Source: CAVSIS01 sp963814875
Lineage (GTDB): Bacteria > Acidobacteriota > Thermoanaerobaculia > Thermoanaerobaculales > Sulfomarinibacteraceae
Reading direction: 5' to 3'
Assembly: GCA_963814875.1 (NCBI GenBank)
Contig: CAWFFJ010000017.1
Coordinates: forward strand, 181,840-245,839
Length of the DNA: 64,000 nucleotides
Positions 52,104-61,018 of the stretch are shown piece after piece (the first letter of the stretch is position 1; every line of letters starts with the position of its first letter). The notes under the pieces were generated by a model, which was not told the origin of the DNA, did no database searches, and worked only from the letters and a program-made list of their open reading frames with translations. A program made the position numbers and the translations under genes.

Positions 52104-53057
52104 ATGCGGGGCGCACGGGTCTGGGCCGGGTGTGTTGTCGCGCTGCTCGCGACGGCCTGCGGGCCGCGATCCACGGCGGCCGTACCGACTCCCTCTCCGC
52201 TTCCCACGGGGGTGGTCACGCTGGGCTCCGTCTCGCTGACTCCCGGCCAGGAGTACGAGATCCTGCAGCCCTTCGCCGAGGCGCTTGCCGCGCGCCTGGG
52301 TTCGGTCGGCATCGGGGTCGGGCGCTCGGTCGTGGTCGACTCGGTCGGCGCGATGGCCGAGCTCCTCCAGGCTGGGGATGTCGACGTCTACATCGACAGC
52401 CCGCTGCCGGCCGCTTTCGTCGCCCGCCGATCGGGCGCTGAGCCGCTGCTGATGCGCTCGAAGCAGGGCGTCGCGGAGTACCACAGCGTGATCTTCGCGC
52501 GCAAGGACAGTGGCGTTCGGACGCTCGACGATCTCCGTGGGCGGGTGATCGCCTTCGGCGAGCCGTTTTCGACCGCCAGCTACCTCCTGCCCCGCGCCAC
52601 GCTGCAGGCGCTCGGCTACCGCCTCGACCGGCTCGACGACTCGGCGGCGGCGGTGGCCGCGGAGCGGATCGGCTACGTCGTCTCCGGCGATGCCGAGAGC
52701 TCCGCGGTCTGGGTGCTCAAGGGCAAGGTCGCGGCCGCCGCGCTCAACGCCGACTACTTCGCCGAAATGGTGGGCGCACGCGCCGGCGAGGTCGAGATCA
52801 TCGCGCGGACGGTCGATGTGCCGCGCAACGTGGTCTGCGTCCGACGCGGGCTGGCACCCGAGACGGTTGACGCGATCGTGAAGGCGCTGCTCGAGATGCA
52901 CACCGACGAGGCGGGTCGGCTGACGCTCGCACGGTTCCGCGGTACGGAGCGCTTCGACCGCCTTCCGGGCGGGAAACGGGCGTTCTTCGCGCGGCTGGAG
53001 CCGCTGCTCGAGGCGCTCGGAGGCGACCTCGGAGGCGAGAGGGAGCAGCACCCGTGA
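52104..53057 (+). CDS. PhnD-like solute-binding lipoprotein
   Basis: The 317-residue protein has a lipobox (VVALLATACG) and the PhnD/TauA-type fold: VTLGSVSLTPGQEYEILQPF, DVDVYIDSPLPAAFVARRSG, SVIFARKDSGVRTLDDLRGR, VIAFGEPFSTASYLLPRATL and VSGDAESSAVWVLKG. Relatives bind phosphonate, phosphite or similar oxyanions for ABC import. No permease or ATPase is nearby. The next gene, a histidine kinase, overlaps it (GTGA), so it is probably the periplasmic sensor of this kinase. Confidence 0.88.
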   Translation: MRGARVWAGCVVALLATACGPRSTAAVPTPSPLPTGVVTLGSVSLTPGQEYEILQPFAEALAARLGSVGIGVGRSVVVDSVGAMAELLQAGDVDVYIDSPLPAAFVARRSGAEPLLMRSKQGVAEYHSVIFARKDSGVRTLDDLRGRVIAFGEPFSTASYLLPRATLQALGYRLDRLDDSAAAVAAERIGYVVSGDAESSAVWVLKGKVAAAALNADYFAEMVGARAGEVEIIARTVDVPRNVVCVRRGLAPETVDAIVKALLEMHTDEAGRLTLARFRGTERFDRLPGGKRAFFARLEPLLEALGGDLGGEREQHP

Positions 53058-55222
53058 CCGGCTGGACCTCTCGGATCAGCCTCCGGTGGCGTTTTCTGCT
53101 GCTGAACGCCGTGCTGCTGCTCGCGATGTGGGGGGTGCTGGTCGCCTTCACCCTCGGCCAGGTCAGCGCAGCGTTCCGGCACGAGCTCGGCGAGCGCGCG
53201 GAGGGGCTCTCGGCGTTCGTCGCCTCGTCGGCCACTGATCCGCTCGCCAACCTCGACGTCCGTGCGCTGCGCACGCTCCTCGCGGAGCTGCGTGAGCGCG
53301 ACGATGTGGTTGGTGCGTTCGTGTTCGACGACGAGATGCGGATCCTGACCGACGGAACCGTGGCCAACCCGAACCGGCAGGTAGTAGTCTCCGACGACAT
53401 CAGGGCCGCGATGTCGTCCGGTCCGGCAGGTACGACGCACGTCGGTGGTGGTCTGGTCAGCGTGACCCGGCCGATCCGCTTTGGTGACCGGTTGCTGGGC
53501 GGGCTCCACATTGACCTCTCCCTGGCCCGGCTGGAGCAGGAGCGCTCACACTACATCACCCGCAGTCTGGCGGTCAGCCTTGCGGTGCTGCTGATCGGCG
53601 CAGCGCTGTCTGCGGTGGCGATCGGCGCCGTGGTCCGACCCCTGGCCCGCTTGACCGCCGCCACACGCAAGGTGGCCGATGGCGACTTCCAGGGCGAGGT
53701 CGCGGTCGAGGCCGGCGGTGAGATCGGCAGCCTCGCCGGCTCCTTCAACGAGATGACCCGCAGGCTGCGCGAGACGACCGTCTCGCGGGACTCGATCGAC
53801 GCTGTGATGCGCAGCATGGACGAGGGACTGATGGTGCTCGACGAGCTCTGGGTCGTGCGAGCGGCCAACCCGGCGGCCCTCGAGCTGCTCGGCCTTACGG
53901 ACGAGAGCGCGGCACTTGGGCTCAACGCCCGTCGCCTGCTGGGCGCGTCGGCGGAGGAGGCCGCGATGTGGCTGAGCGCCGCCCGGTACGGTGCGGAGAC
54001 GTCGCTGGTCGAGTCCGTGCTCCGCCGAGACGACGGTACGACGGTTCCGGTCGAGATCTCGCTCGCGCCCGTGCTGCGGGGGGGCTCGCCGCGAGGCTTC
54101 GTGTGGGTCGCCCGCGACATTCGGGCACGTCTCGCGGCTCAGCGCTCGCTCGAGGCGAGCGAGGAACGCTACCGGCGCCTGGTGGAGCTGTCCCTCGACG
54201 CGATCGTGGTCGTCCGCGACGGCGTTGTCGTGTTCGTCAACCCGGCCGGCGAACGTCTGCTCGGCGGGAAGCCCGCGGCACCCGTGGTCGGCCGCACGCT
54301 CGGGTACTTCCTCGCCGCGGAGGGAAGGGACGCTTCGCTCGCCATGGTCGAGGGGGTGCTGCGGACCGGTATCGGCATGACCGCGCACGAGGAGGCGTGG
54401 CTGGATGCGACGGGTCGCGCCTTCGACGCCGAGGTGGTGATCACTGGGCTCGACTTCGACGGTCAGCCCGCAGCCCAGCTGGTGGTTCGCGACGTCAGCG
54501 AGCGGACCAGCATCGAGCGGATGAAGACCGAGTTCGTCTCGACCGTGAGTCACGAGCTGCGGACGCCACTGACGTCGATCCTGGGCAGTCTCGGTCTGGT
54601 CCTCGGGGGTGTTGCCGGCGCCATGCCTGGCGAGGCGAGACGGATGCTCGAGCTCGCCGAGCGTAACGGGCGCCGGCTGCTGCGTCTGGTCAACGACCTT
54701 CTCGACCTCGACCGCCTTGGCGCGGGGCGGATGAGCTTCCACCTCGAGGCGATCGAGCTGGCGTCGCTGGTGGAGCATGCGGTCGACGCACACCGGGGCT
54801 ACGCCCGCTTGTTCGGGGTCGAGCTGCGATGCGAGGGAGAGCTCGGCGGTGCGCTGGTCGAGGTCGACGGCGAGCGTTTGCAGCAGGTGCTCGCCAACCT
54901 GCTGTCGAATGCCGTCAAGTACGCCCCCGAGGGCAGCGAGGTGAAGATCTCCCTGTCGCGCGTTGAAGGCGAGCTCGAGGTTGCGGTGTCCGACAGCGGA
55001 CCGGGAATCCCCGAGGAGGTCCAGCCGAGGCTGTTCGAGAGGTTCGTCCAGGCTGACGGCTCCGACACCCGCCGGGCCGGTGGGACCGGTCTCGGCCTTG
55101 CCATCTCCAAGGGCATCATCGAGCGCCTCGGCGGCAGGATCGGTTTCGCCAGCGAGACTGGCGTCGGGACCACCTTCTGGTACCGTCTACCAGAGCACGT
55201 CGTGCGGGGGGAGCATTCATGA
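53054..55222 (+). CDS. Membrane sensor histidine kinase (HAMP-PAS-PAS)
   Basis: The 722-residue protein has two membrane helices (FLLLNAVLLLAMWGVLVAF; SLAVSLAVLLIGAALSAVAI) around an about 130-residue periplasmic domain. HAMP (VVRPLARLTAATRKVADGDF), two PAS domains (DSIDAVMRSMDEGLMVLDEL; YRRLVELSLDAIVVVRDGVV), the HisKA H-box (FVSTVSHELRTPLTSILG) and HATPase boxes (VLANLLSNAVKYAPEG; DSGPGIPEEVQPRLFERF; GTGLGLAISKGI) follow. It autophosphorylates and passes phosphate to the receivers of the operon. It overlaps both neighbours by four bases. Confidence 0.96.
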   Translation: MTGWTSRISLRWRFLLLNAVLLLAMWGVLVAFTLGQVSAAFRHELGERAEGLSAFVASSATDPLANLDVRALRTLLAELRERDDVVGAFVFDDEMRILTDGTVANPNRQVVVSDDIRAAMSSGPAGTTHVGGGLVSVTRPIRFGDRLLGGLHIDLSLARLEQERSHYITRSLAVSLAVLLIGAALSAVAIGAVVRPLARLTAATRKVADGDFQGEVAVEAGGEIGSLAGSFNEMTRRLRETTVSRDSIDAVMRSMDEGLMVLDELWVVRAANPAALELLGLTDESAALGLNARRLLGASAEEAAMWLSAARYGAETSLVESVLRRDDGTTVPVEISLAPVLRGGSPRGFVWVARDIRARLAAQRSLEASEERYRRLVELSLDAIVVVRDGVVVFVNPAGERLLGGKPAAPVVGRTLGYFLAAEGRDASLAMVEGVLRTGIGMTAHEEAWLDATGRAFDAEVVITGLDFDGQPAAQLVVRDVSERTSIERMKTEFVSTVSHELRTPLTSILGSLGLVLGGVAGAMPGEARRMLELAERNGRRLLRLVNDLLDLDRLGAGRMSFHLEAIELASLVEHAVDAHRGYARLFGVELRCEGELGGALVEVDGERLQQVLANLLSNAVKYAPEGSEVKISLSRVEGELEVAVSDSGPGIPEEVQPRLFERFVQADGSDTRRAGGTGLGLAISKGIIERLGGRIGFASETGVGTTFWYRLPEHVVRGEHS

Positions 55223-55947
55223 ACGTGGTGGTGGTCATCGAGGACACGCCCGAGGTCGGCGACCTCATTCAGCTGGTGCTCGAGCAGGCGGGAGCGCGCG
55301 TGGTGAGGGCTGAAGACGGCGAGGCCGGGCTGGCCGCGATCCAGGCGGAGCGGCCTGCAGCGGTGGTGTGCGACGTGCTCCTGCCCCGGCTGAGTGGATT
55401 CGAGGTTTGTCGGCAGGTCAAGGCCGATCCGGACCTGGCGCGGATCCGCGTTGTGCTGCTCAGCGCGGTGTATCGCACCAGCCGCTACTCTCGCGATGCG
55501 GAGGAAGCCGGCGCCGACCTGTTCTTGCCCAAGCCGGTCGAGGCGGAGCGCCTCCTGCGCGCCCTCGAGCCGGCGCTGGGCCCGGCCGACCCGCAGGGTG
55601 AGCCGACGGACTTTGCCTCCGAGCTCGCCGAGGCACGCGAAAGGTACCGCGCCAAGGTGCCGGAGAGGCTCGCCCGGGCGGAGGCCCTGCTCGACGAGCT
55701 CGGCACCGGGAGCTGGGATCCGGAGCGAGCCGCCGAGCTGCGCATGCTCTTCCACGGCCTGTCCGGGGCGGGCTCCACCATGGGACTGACCCGGCTCGGC
55801 GAGCTCGCCCGCGAGCTCGAGGAGGTCATCGACCGGCGGCTCGAGCGGCGCCGCTCGCCGGACGCCGACGATCGCCGGCGCCTGCGCCGGACACTCGCAG
55901 TCATGCGTGAGGCGTTCGGGGGGTCGGGCGGCGCAAGCGCGGAGTGA
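55219..55947 (+). CDS. Receiver-Hpt fusion protein
   Basis: The 242-residue protein starts MNVVVVIEDTPEVGDLIQLV, a receiver with AAVVCDVLLPRLSGFEVCRQ (phospho-acceptor Asp) and ADLFLPKPVEAERLL. From about residue 145 there is a helical Hpt domain with the phospho-histidine in MLFHGLSGAGSTMGL. It can accept phosphate at Asp and hold it at His, so it probably relays from the kinase to the single-domain receiver. It is the last gene of the operon, overlapping the kinase (ATGA). Confidence 0.93.
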   Translation: MNVVVVIEDTPEVGDLIQLVLEQAGARVVRAEDGEAGLAAIQAERPAAVVCDVLLPRLSGFEVCRQVKADPDLARIRVVLLSAVYRTSRYSRDAEEAGADLFLPKPVEAERLLRALEPALGPADPQGEPTDFASELAEARERYRAKVPERLARAEALLDELGTGSWDPERAAELRMLFHGLSGAGSTMGLTRLGELARELEEVIDRRLERRRSPDADDRRRLRRTLAVMREAFGGSGGASAE

Positions 55948-56097
55948 TTGACCGACCTCCGACGCGACACCCTGTGACGCTCTCCTTGGACTGAGGCCCG
56001 CCACCGCCGTCTCACACTTGCCCCGAAAGCCTTGACATGGCGATCGGTCGGATCTAGGTTATAGAACGAACGTTCGGTTTGTAAGTCAAGGAGGAGC
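55948..56097 (+). promoter_or_regulatory. Promoter and operator of the TetR gene
   Basis: TTGACA (56032-56037) and TAGGTT (56055-56060) are 17 bases apart and could be a sigma-70-type promoter. CGAACGTTCG (56068-56077) is a perfect palindrome, extended as AACGAACGTTCGGTT, lying right after it, a typical TetR operator position 20 bases before the gene. Confidence 0.65.
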
Positions 56098-56778
56098 GTG
56101 GCCGCCAACGGACGACAGGCCGAGAGGTCGGAAGCCTCGATGCACCAGGTCCTGGCGACGGCGTTGGAGCTGTTCTCCCACCAGGGCTACGGCGCGACCT
56201 CGATGCGGCAGGTGTCGGAGGCGAGTGGGGTCTCGGTCGGAAACCTCTACCACCACTTCGGTTCCAAGGAGGCGATCTTCCAGCGCCTCATCGACGACTA
56301 CTGGGAGCGCCTGCTCGACCGCAACCACCCGGTCAACCAGGTTCTCTACCGGTTGCGCTTTCCCGAAGACCTCGAGGACATGGCGGCGGCGATCGAGGCC
56401 ACGGTCGATGACAACGCCGACACCATCATGCTGATCTTCATCGATGTGATCGAGTTCCGCGGCGAGCACATCCGTCGCTTCTACGAGTCGATGGCGGAGC
56501 GCTTCCGGGAGGCCTACCAGGAGTCGTTCGAGACCCGCCGCCGCGAGGGCAGGCTGGGCGACGTCGACCCTGTGGTGGCGGTGATGGTCGCGACTCGGTG
56601 GCTGTTCTACTTCTACACCGTCGAAAAGTGCTTCGGCGTACCCATGCACTTCGGCATGAACGCATCGCAGGCAGTGGACGAGTTCATCCGCATCCTTCGT
56701 TACGGCGTGCTCCCCCGCGGTGGGGGTGACGACGGTCGGGCGAAGGATGTGGACTACGACCGAGGGAGGACTTCATGA
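56098..56778 (+). CDS. TetR-family transcriptional regulator
   Basis: The 226-residue protein has the TetR helix-turn-helix LATALELFSHQGYGATSMRQ, VSEASGVSVGNLYHHFGSKE followed by a ligand-binding domain rich in aromatics (VVAVMVATRWLFYFYTVEKC). It likely represses its own operon (TonB receptor and maybe the acyl-CoA genes) through the CGAACGTTCG site and responds to a hydrophobic or acyl-CoA ligand. The GTG start has AAGGAGGAGC upstream. Its stop overlaps the receptor gene. Confidence 0.93.
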   Translation: MAANGRQAERSEASMHQVLATALELFSHQGYGATSMRQVSEASGVSVGNLYHHFGSKEAIFQRLIDDYWERLLDRNHPVNQVLYRLRFPEDLEDMAAAIEATVDDNADTIMLIFIDVIEFRGEHIRRFYESMAERFREAYQESFETRRREGRLGDVDPVVAVMVATRWLFYFYTVEKCFGVPMHFGMNASQAVDEFIRILRYGVLPRGGGDDGRAKDVDYDRGRTS

Positions 56779-59081
56779 ACGAGCGAACGGGGAAGTGGGC
56801 GCGCTTGGTGGGGGTACTCGCCATCGTGCTGGGGCTGGCGATTCCTGTGCTGGCACAGGCTCCGCAGCCGCAGACACCCGGGGAGGCTCCGAAGACGGAC
56901 GAGGCTCAGAAGAAGGACGAGACGGCGGCCAAGGACCAGGGCAAGCAGTTTGCCGGGGAGATCATCGTCACCTCGCGAAAGACCGAGGAGAACGTCCAGG
57001 ACGTGCCGATCGCGGTCTCGGTGGTGACGGGCCAGTCTCTCCAGGACGTCGCCGCGACGGACATCTCGGCACTCGAGAGCTACGTCCCGAACCTCTCGAT
57101 CTACCAGGGCCGCAACCAGTCGACCACGTTGACCGCGTTCTTGCGCGGCGTCGGCCAGTCGGACCCGCTGTGGGGCGTCGACCCCGGGGTCGCGCTCTAC
57201 ATCGACGACGTCTACATCGCGAGGCCCCAGGGCGCCCTGCTCGACGTCTACGATGTGGAACGAGTCGAGGTCCTGCGCGGACCGCAGGGGACCCTGTACG
57301 GGAAGAACGCCATCGGCGGCGCCATCAAGTACGTCACCAGGCCGCTCTCGGACACGCCTCAGGGCAACATCACCCTGAACGCCGGCAGCTTCGGCACCCA
57401 GGAGATCCGGGCCGGTTACGGCGGCGCTCTCATCCCCGGCAAGCTGCGCGCCAAGGTCGCCTTCGCGAAGCTCAAGCGCGACGGCTACGGGACCAACCTC
57501 TACACCGGGAAGGACGTGTCCGATAAGGACACCACCGCCTATCGTCTCGGGCTCGAGTGGCTGCCGTCGGACAACGTGAAGCTGAGGCTGGACCACGACT
57601 GGACCAAGGACGACGCCGAGCCCGTCGGCCTGACCCGTCTCGAGGCGAACCCCCTGTGCCCGATCTTCCTCGGGCAGGGCTGCCCGCCGCTGCCGAACCA
57701 CTTTGACACCGAGAGCGGTCTCGCCCCGCTCAACAGCACGAAGTCCCGAGGCTACTCGGCGACCCTGACATGGGACGTCGACCCCGTGTGGCAGTTCAGG
57801 TCGATCACCGCCTACCGCAAGACCGACAGCGAGAACAACATCGACTTCGACACCACGCCGGCGCCGATCGTCGATACCGGGCCGGCGACCTACCGCGACC
57901 ACCAGACCACCCAGGAGTTCCAGCTGATCCACAACGGGAGTGGGCGGCTGAACGGCGTCATCGGCCTCTACTACTTCGACGGCACGGCCGGCGGCACGGT
58001 CAAGGCCGACTTCGTCGGCAGCACGTTCACGACCACCGACGGCGACATCAAGACCAAATCGTACGCCCTCTACGCTGACGGGCACTACAAGTTGACCGAC
58101 CAGCTGACCCTCAACCTCGGCATCCGGCCGACTCGGGAGAAGAAGTACGGGCGGGCGTTCAACGTGCTCAACACCGACGGCACCTTCGAGCACATCGCGT
58201 TCGTCCTGGCCGACTTCAAGGATGACGTGACCTTTACCTCCTGGGCCCCCAAGGCCGGCCTGGACTACCAGTTCACGCCCGACGTCATGGGCTACGTGAC
58301 GGTGAGCCGTGGCTTCAAGAGCGGCGGCTACAACGTCCGCGCCCAGTCGACCGTTTACCCTGAGTCCGCCCTGCCCTTCAACGACGAGGTCATGACGATG
58401 GGTGAGGTCGGTGTCAAGTCTGTGCTGGCGGACCGACGACTGGTCCTCAACAGCGCGGTCTTCTACGGCGACTACACCGACATCCAGGTGAGCACCTTCG
58501 CCTCCTACGACTCGAACGGCGACGGCGTGGACGACGCCTTCTTCGGCAACTTCCTCAACGCCGGTGACGCCACTGTTAAGGGCTTCGAGCTCGAGTACGC
58601 CTACGACTCGCCGACGTGGTTCGGGCTGTCGGGCTACCTGGCCTACCTCGACGCCACGCCGAAATCGTTCCTCGACGCGAACCACGATGGTTTCGTCGAC
58701 ACCCAGGTCATCACCAATGCGCCGAAGTGGACCGGCGCGATCCGGGCGAACGTGGACTTCCCCGCGTACGGCGGTCTCATCACCGGGAGCGTCGGCTACA
58801 GCTACCGCGACGACTCGGTGCTCACCAACGAGGGCGGTCCCGACCCGCGCAACCCGACCAAGCCGCTGTTGCCCCTCATCCAGCCCGCGTACGGTCTCTT
58901 CGACGCCTGGATCTCCTGGCTGTCGCCGAGCGCTCACTGGCGGATCGGGCTGATTGGCAAGAACCTCTCAGACGAGGCCTACCTCACCAATGGCTACAAT
59001 ATTCCGGTGTTCGGTGTCGTAGTGGGATCCTACGGGGCGCCGCGGACCATTCTGGCGACCCTGGAGTACAGACTCTTCTGA
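56775..59081 (+). CDS. TonB-dependent outer-membrane receptor
   Basis: The 768-residue protein has a signal peptide (LVGVLAIVLGLAIPVLAQ), a charged linker, the TonB box/plug (EIIVTSRKTEENVQDVPIAV; EVLRGPQGTLYGKNAIGGAI) and a 22-strand barrel ending in the terminal Phe (TLEYRLF). The plug resembles receptors of Sphingomonas type that take up steroids, lignin aromatics or siderophores. It shares a four-base ATGA overlap with the TetR gene. The substrate is presumably what the downstream enzymes degrade. Confidence 0.95.
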   Translation: MNERTGKWARLVGVLAIVLGLAIPVLAQAPQPQTPGEAPKTDEAQKKDETAAKDQGKQFAGEIIVTSRKTEENVQDVPIAVSVVTGQSLQDVAATDISALESYVPNLSIYQGRNQSTTLTAFLRGVGQSDPLWGVDPGVALYIDDVYIARPQGALLDVYDVERVEVLRGPQGTLYGKNAIGGAIKYVTRPLSDTPQGNITLNAGSFGTQEIRAGYGGALIPGKLRAKVAFAKLKRDGYGTNLYTGKDVSDKDTTAYRLGLEWLPSDNVKLRLDHDWTKDDAEPVGLTRLEANPLCPIFLGQGCPPLPNHFDTESGLAPLNSTKSRGYSATLTWDVDPVWQFRSITAYRKTDSENNIDFDTTPAPIVDTGPATYRDHQTTQEFQLIHNGSGRLNGVIGLYYFDGTAGGTVKADFVGSTFTTTDGDIKTKSYALYADGHYKLTDQLTLNLGIRPTREKKYGRAFNVLNTDGTFEHIAFVLADFKDDVTFTSWAPKAGLDYQFTPDVMGYVTVSRGFKSGGYNVRAQSTVYPESALPFNDEVMTMGEVGVKSVLADRRLVLNSAVFYGDYTDIQVSTFASYDSNGDGVDDAFFGNFLNAGDATVKGFELEYAYDSPTWFGLSGYLAYLDATPKSFLDANHDGFVDTQVITNAPKWTGAIRANVDFPAYGGLITGSVGYSYRDDSVLTNEGGPDPRNPTKPLLPLIQPAYGLFDAWISWLSPSAHWRIGLIGKNLSDEAYLTNGYNIPVFGVVVGSYGAPRTILATLEYRLF

Positions 59082-59091
59082 TGTTGACGCC

Positions 59092-59120
59092 CGGGGCGCC
59101 CCGCCGCGCGGGGCGCCCCG
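59092..59120 (+). terminator. GC-rich hairpin after the TonB receptor gene
   Basis: CGGGGCGCCCC (59092-59102) pairs with GGGGCGCCCCG (59110-59120) around a seven-base loop, 11 bases after the receptor stop. No T-run follows, so it may attenuate rather than terminate fully. Confidence 0.55.
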
Positions 59121-59205
59121 TGGCCTGCTTACCCTGCCCGTTCGTAAGGGCGGAGCTCCGACGCTTCGCCGCGTCGGGTTCGTTCGCAGACCCAAAGGAG
59201 AGAGC

Positions 59206-59988
59206 ATGATCGAGACCGGACTTCGGGATCGAGTGGTGATCGTCACCGGAGCGGCTGCCGGCATCGGCCGCGCGACCGCCCTGCGTTTCGCCCGCGAGGG
59301 TGCGCTAGTCGCGGCATGGGACGTCGCCGAGGGCGCTGCGGAAGTGCTCCTGCGGGAGCTCGAGGCGGCCGGAGGACGCGCACTGTTCCACAAAGTGGAC
59401 GTGTCGAAGGCGGCTGAGGTCGAGCGCGCGACCGCGGAGGTCGTCTCGCGCTGGGGTCGGGTCGACGTGCTGGTCAACAACGCCGGCATCGTGCGTGACG
59501 GCCAGCTGGTGAAGTTCAAGGACGGCGACGTGGTGTCGCGGATGAGCGACGAGGCGTGGGAGGCCGTGATCGGGGTCAACCTGCGCGGCGTCTTCAACTG
59601 CACCCGTGCAGCCGTGCCGCACCTCATCGCCAGCGGCGGCGGCGCGGTCCTCAATGCGTCCTCGGTGGCGTGCCTGAACGGCAACTTCGGACAGACCAAC
59701 TACGTCGCCACCAAGTCGGGCGTCATCGGCATGACCAAGACCTGGGCGCGCGAGCTCGGCCGCTACAAGATCCGTGTCAACGCCGTCGCGCCTGGCTTCG
59801 TCGCCACCGAGATCCTCGCTGCGATGCCGCAGAAGGTGCTCGACGGGATGGTGGCCCACACGCCGATGGGCCGCATCGGCGACCCCAACGACATCGCCGA
59901 GGCCTACCTGTGGCTCGCCTCCGATGCCGCGACGTGGGTCACCGGTACCGTGCTGTCGGTAGACGGCGGTCTCGTCATCGGGACCTGA
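59206..59988 (+). CDS. Short-chain dehydrogenase/reductase (FabG-like)
   Basis: The 260-residue enzyme has VVIVTGAAAGIGRATALRFA (NAD(P) site), DVLVNNAGIV, catalytic Ser in AVLNASSVACLNG, Tyr-x-x-x-Lys in TNYVATKSGV and the C-terminal VTGTVLSVDGGLVIGT. It probably oxidises or reduces a 3-hydroxyacyl intermediate in this cluster. AAAGGAGAG precedes the ATG. The KAS-like gene begins 10 bases later. Confidence 0.93.
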   Translation: MIETGLRDRVVIVTGAAAGIGRATALRFAREGALVAAWDVAEGAAEVLLRELEAAGGRALFHKVDVSKAAEVERATAEVVSRWGRVDVLVNNAGIVRDGQLVKFKDGDVVSRMSDEAWEAVIGVNLRGVFNCTRAAVPHLIASGGGAVLNASSVACLNGNFGQTNYVATKSGVIGMTKTWARELGRYKIRVNAVAPGFVATEILAAMPQKVLDGMVAHTPMGRIGDPNDIAEAYLWLASDAATWVTGTVLSVDGGLVIGT

Positions 59989-59998
59989 GGAGGTCACC

Positions 59999-60993
59999 AT
60001 GGCACGCCACGCAACGATTGTCTCAACCGGCCGATACATCCCCGAGCGCGAGGTCTCCAACGACGAGCTCCGGCGGCGTTTCGCCCACCTGCCCGAGTTC
60101 GTCGACAAGATGGAGCAGAGCTCCGAGATCAAGACCCGCTTCTGGGCGCCGGAGGACTGGGCGACCTCGGACGTCGCTCTGCCCGCGGCGCGCCAGGCAC
60201 TGGAGCGGGCCGGGCGGCGCCCCGAGGACGTCGACCTGGTGATCGTCGGCACCGACTCCCCAGACTACATCTCGCCCGCGACCTCGGTCGTGCTCCAGCA
60301 CAAGCTGGGGGCGAAGAACGCGGGCACCTTCGACATCGGCTGTGCCTGCGCGTCGTTTCCTACCGGGCTTACGGTCGCCTCGGGCATGATCGCGACCAAC
60401 CCCAACCTCCGCACTGTGCTCGTGGTCGGCGCCTACCTGATGCACAAGCTGGCCGCAGCGGATGACCCGATGCTCTTCTTCTACGGCGACGGCGCCGGCG
60501 CCGCGGTGCTCGAGCCCTCCGACGAGCCAGGGTTCGTGTCATCGGCCTTCCGCGCCGACGGCGCCTACCACCGCCACTGGGGCCTGTACGCCGGCGGCAC
60601 CTTCGAGCCGGCGAGCGAGGAGGCCGTTCGTGCAGGGCGGACCACGGTCAAGATGCTCGAGCGCTATCCCCCCGAGATCAACCACGACGGCTGGCCGGCG
60701 GTGGCGCGCTGCACTCGCTGCCAACGGCGGCTTCGAGCTGTCAAGACATCGACCTCGCGATCTTCACCCAGGTCCGCAAGCCCTCGATCGAGCTCGTCAT
60801 GGCGGACCTCGGCCTGCCCATGTCCAAGGCCCACACCGTGATGGAGAAGTGGGGCTATACCGGCTCGGCATGCGTGCCGATCGCCTTCGACGACGCCGTC
60901 GAGCACGGCCGCGTGAAGCCCGGCGACCTCGTGATCTTCGTCGGCTCGGGGGTTGGCTACAATCAGGCCGGTGCCGCGTTCCGGATGCGGTGA
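59999..60993 (+). CDS. KAS III-like (3-oxoacyl-ACP synthase III family) protein, two compensating frameshifts
   Basis: Residues 1-about 235 read in one frame: MARHATIVSTGRYIPEREVS, DLVIVGTDSPDYISPATSVV, and the Cys nucleophile in FDIGCACASFPTG (C117). Near 60710 the frame shifts to LAANGGFELS and near 60745 again to DIDLAIFTQVRKPSIELVMA, ending WGYTGSACVPIAFDDAVEHG and GVGYNQAGAAFRMR at 60993. Two close indels suggest a read error. Notably the FabH catalytic His (PHQAN) is replaced by FTQVR and the Asn by Tyr (KWGYTG), so condensation of a usual type is doubtful. Confidence 0.85.
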
Positions 60994-61018
60994 CCCCGAC
61001 CGGAAGGGAGCGTCGTCC

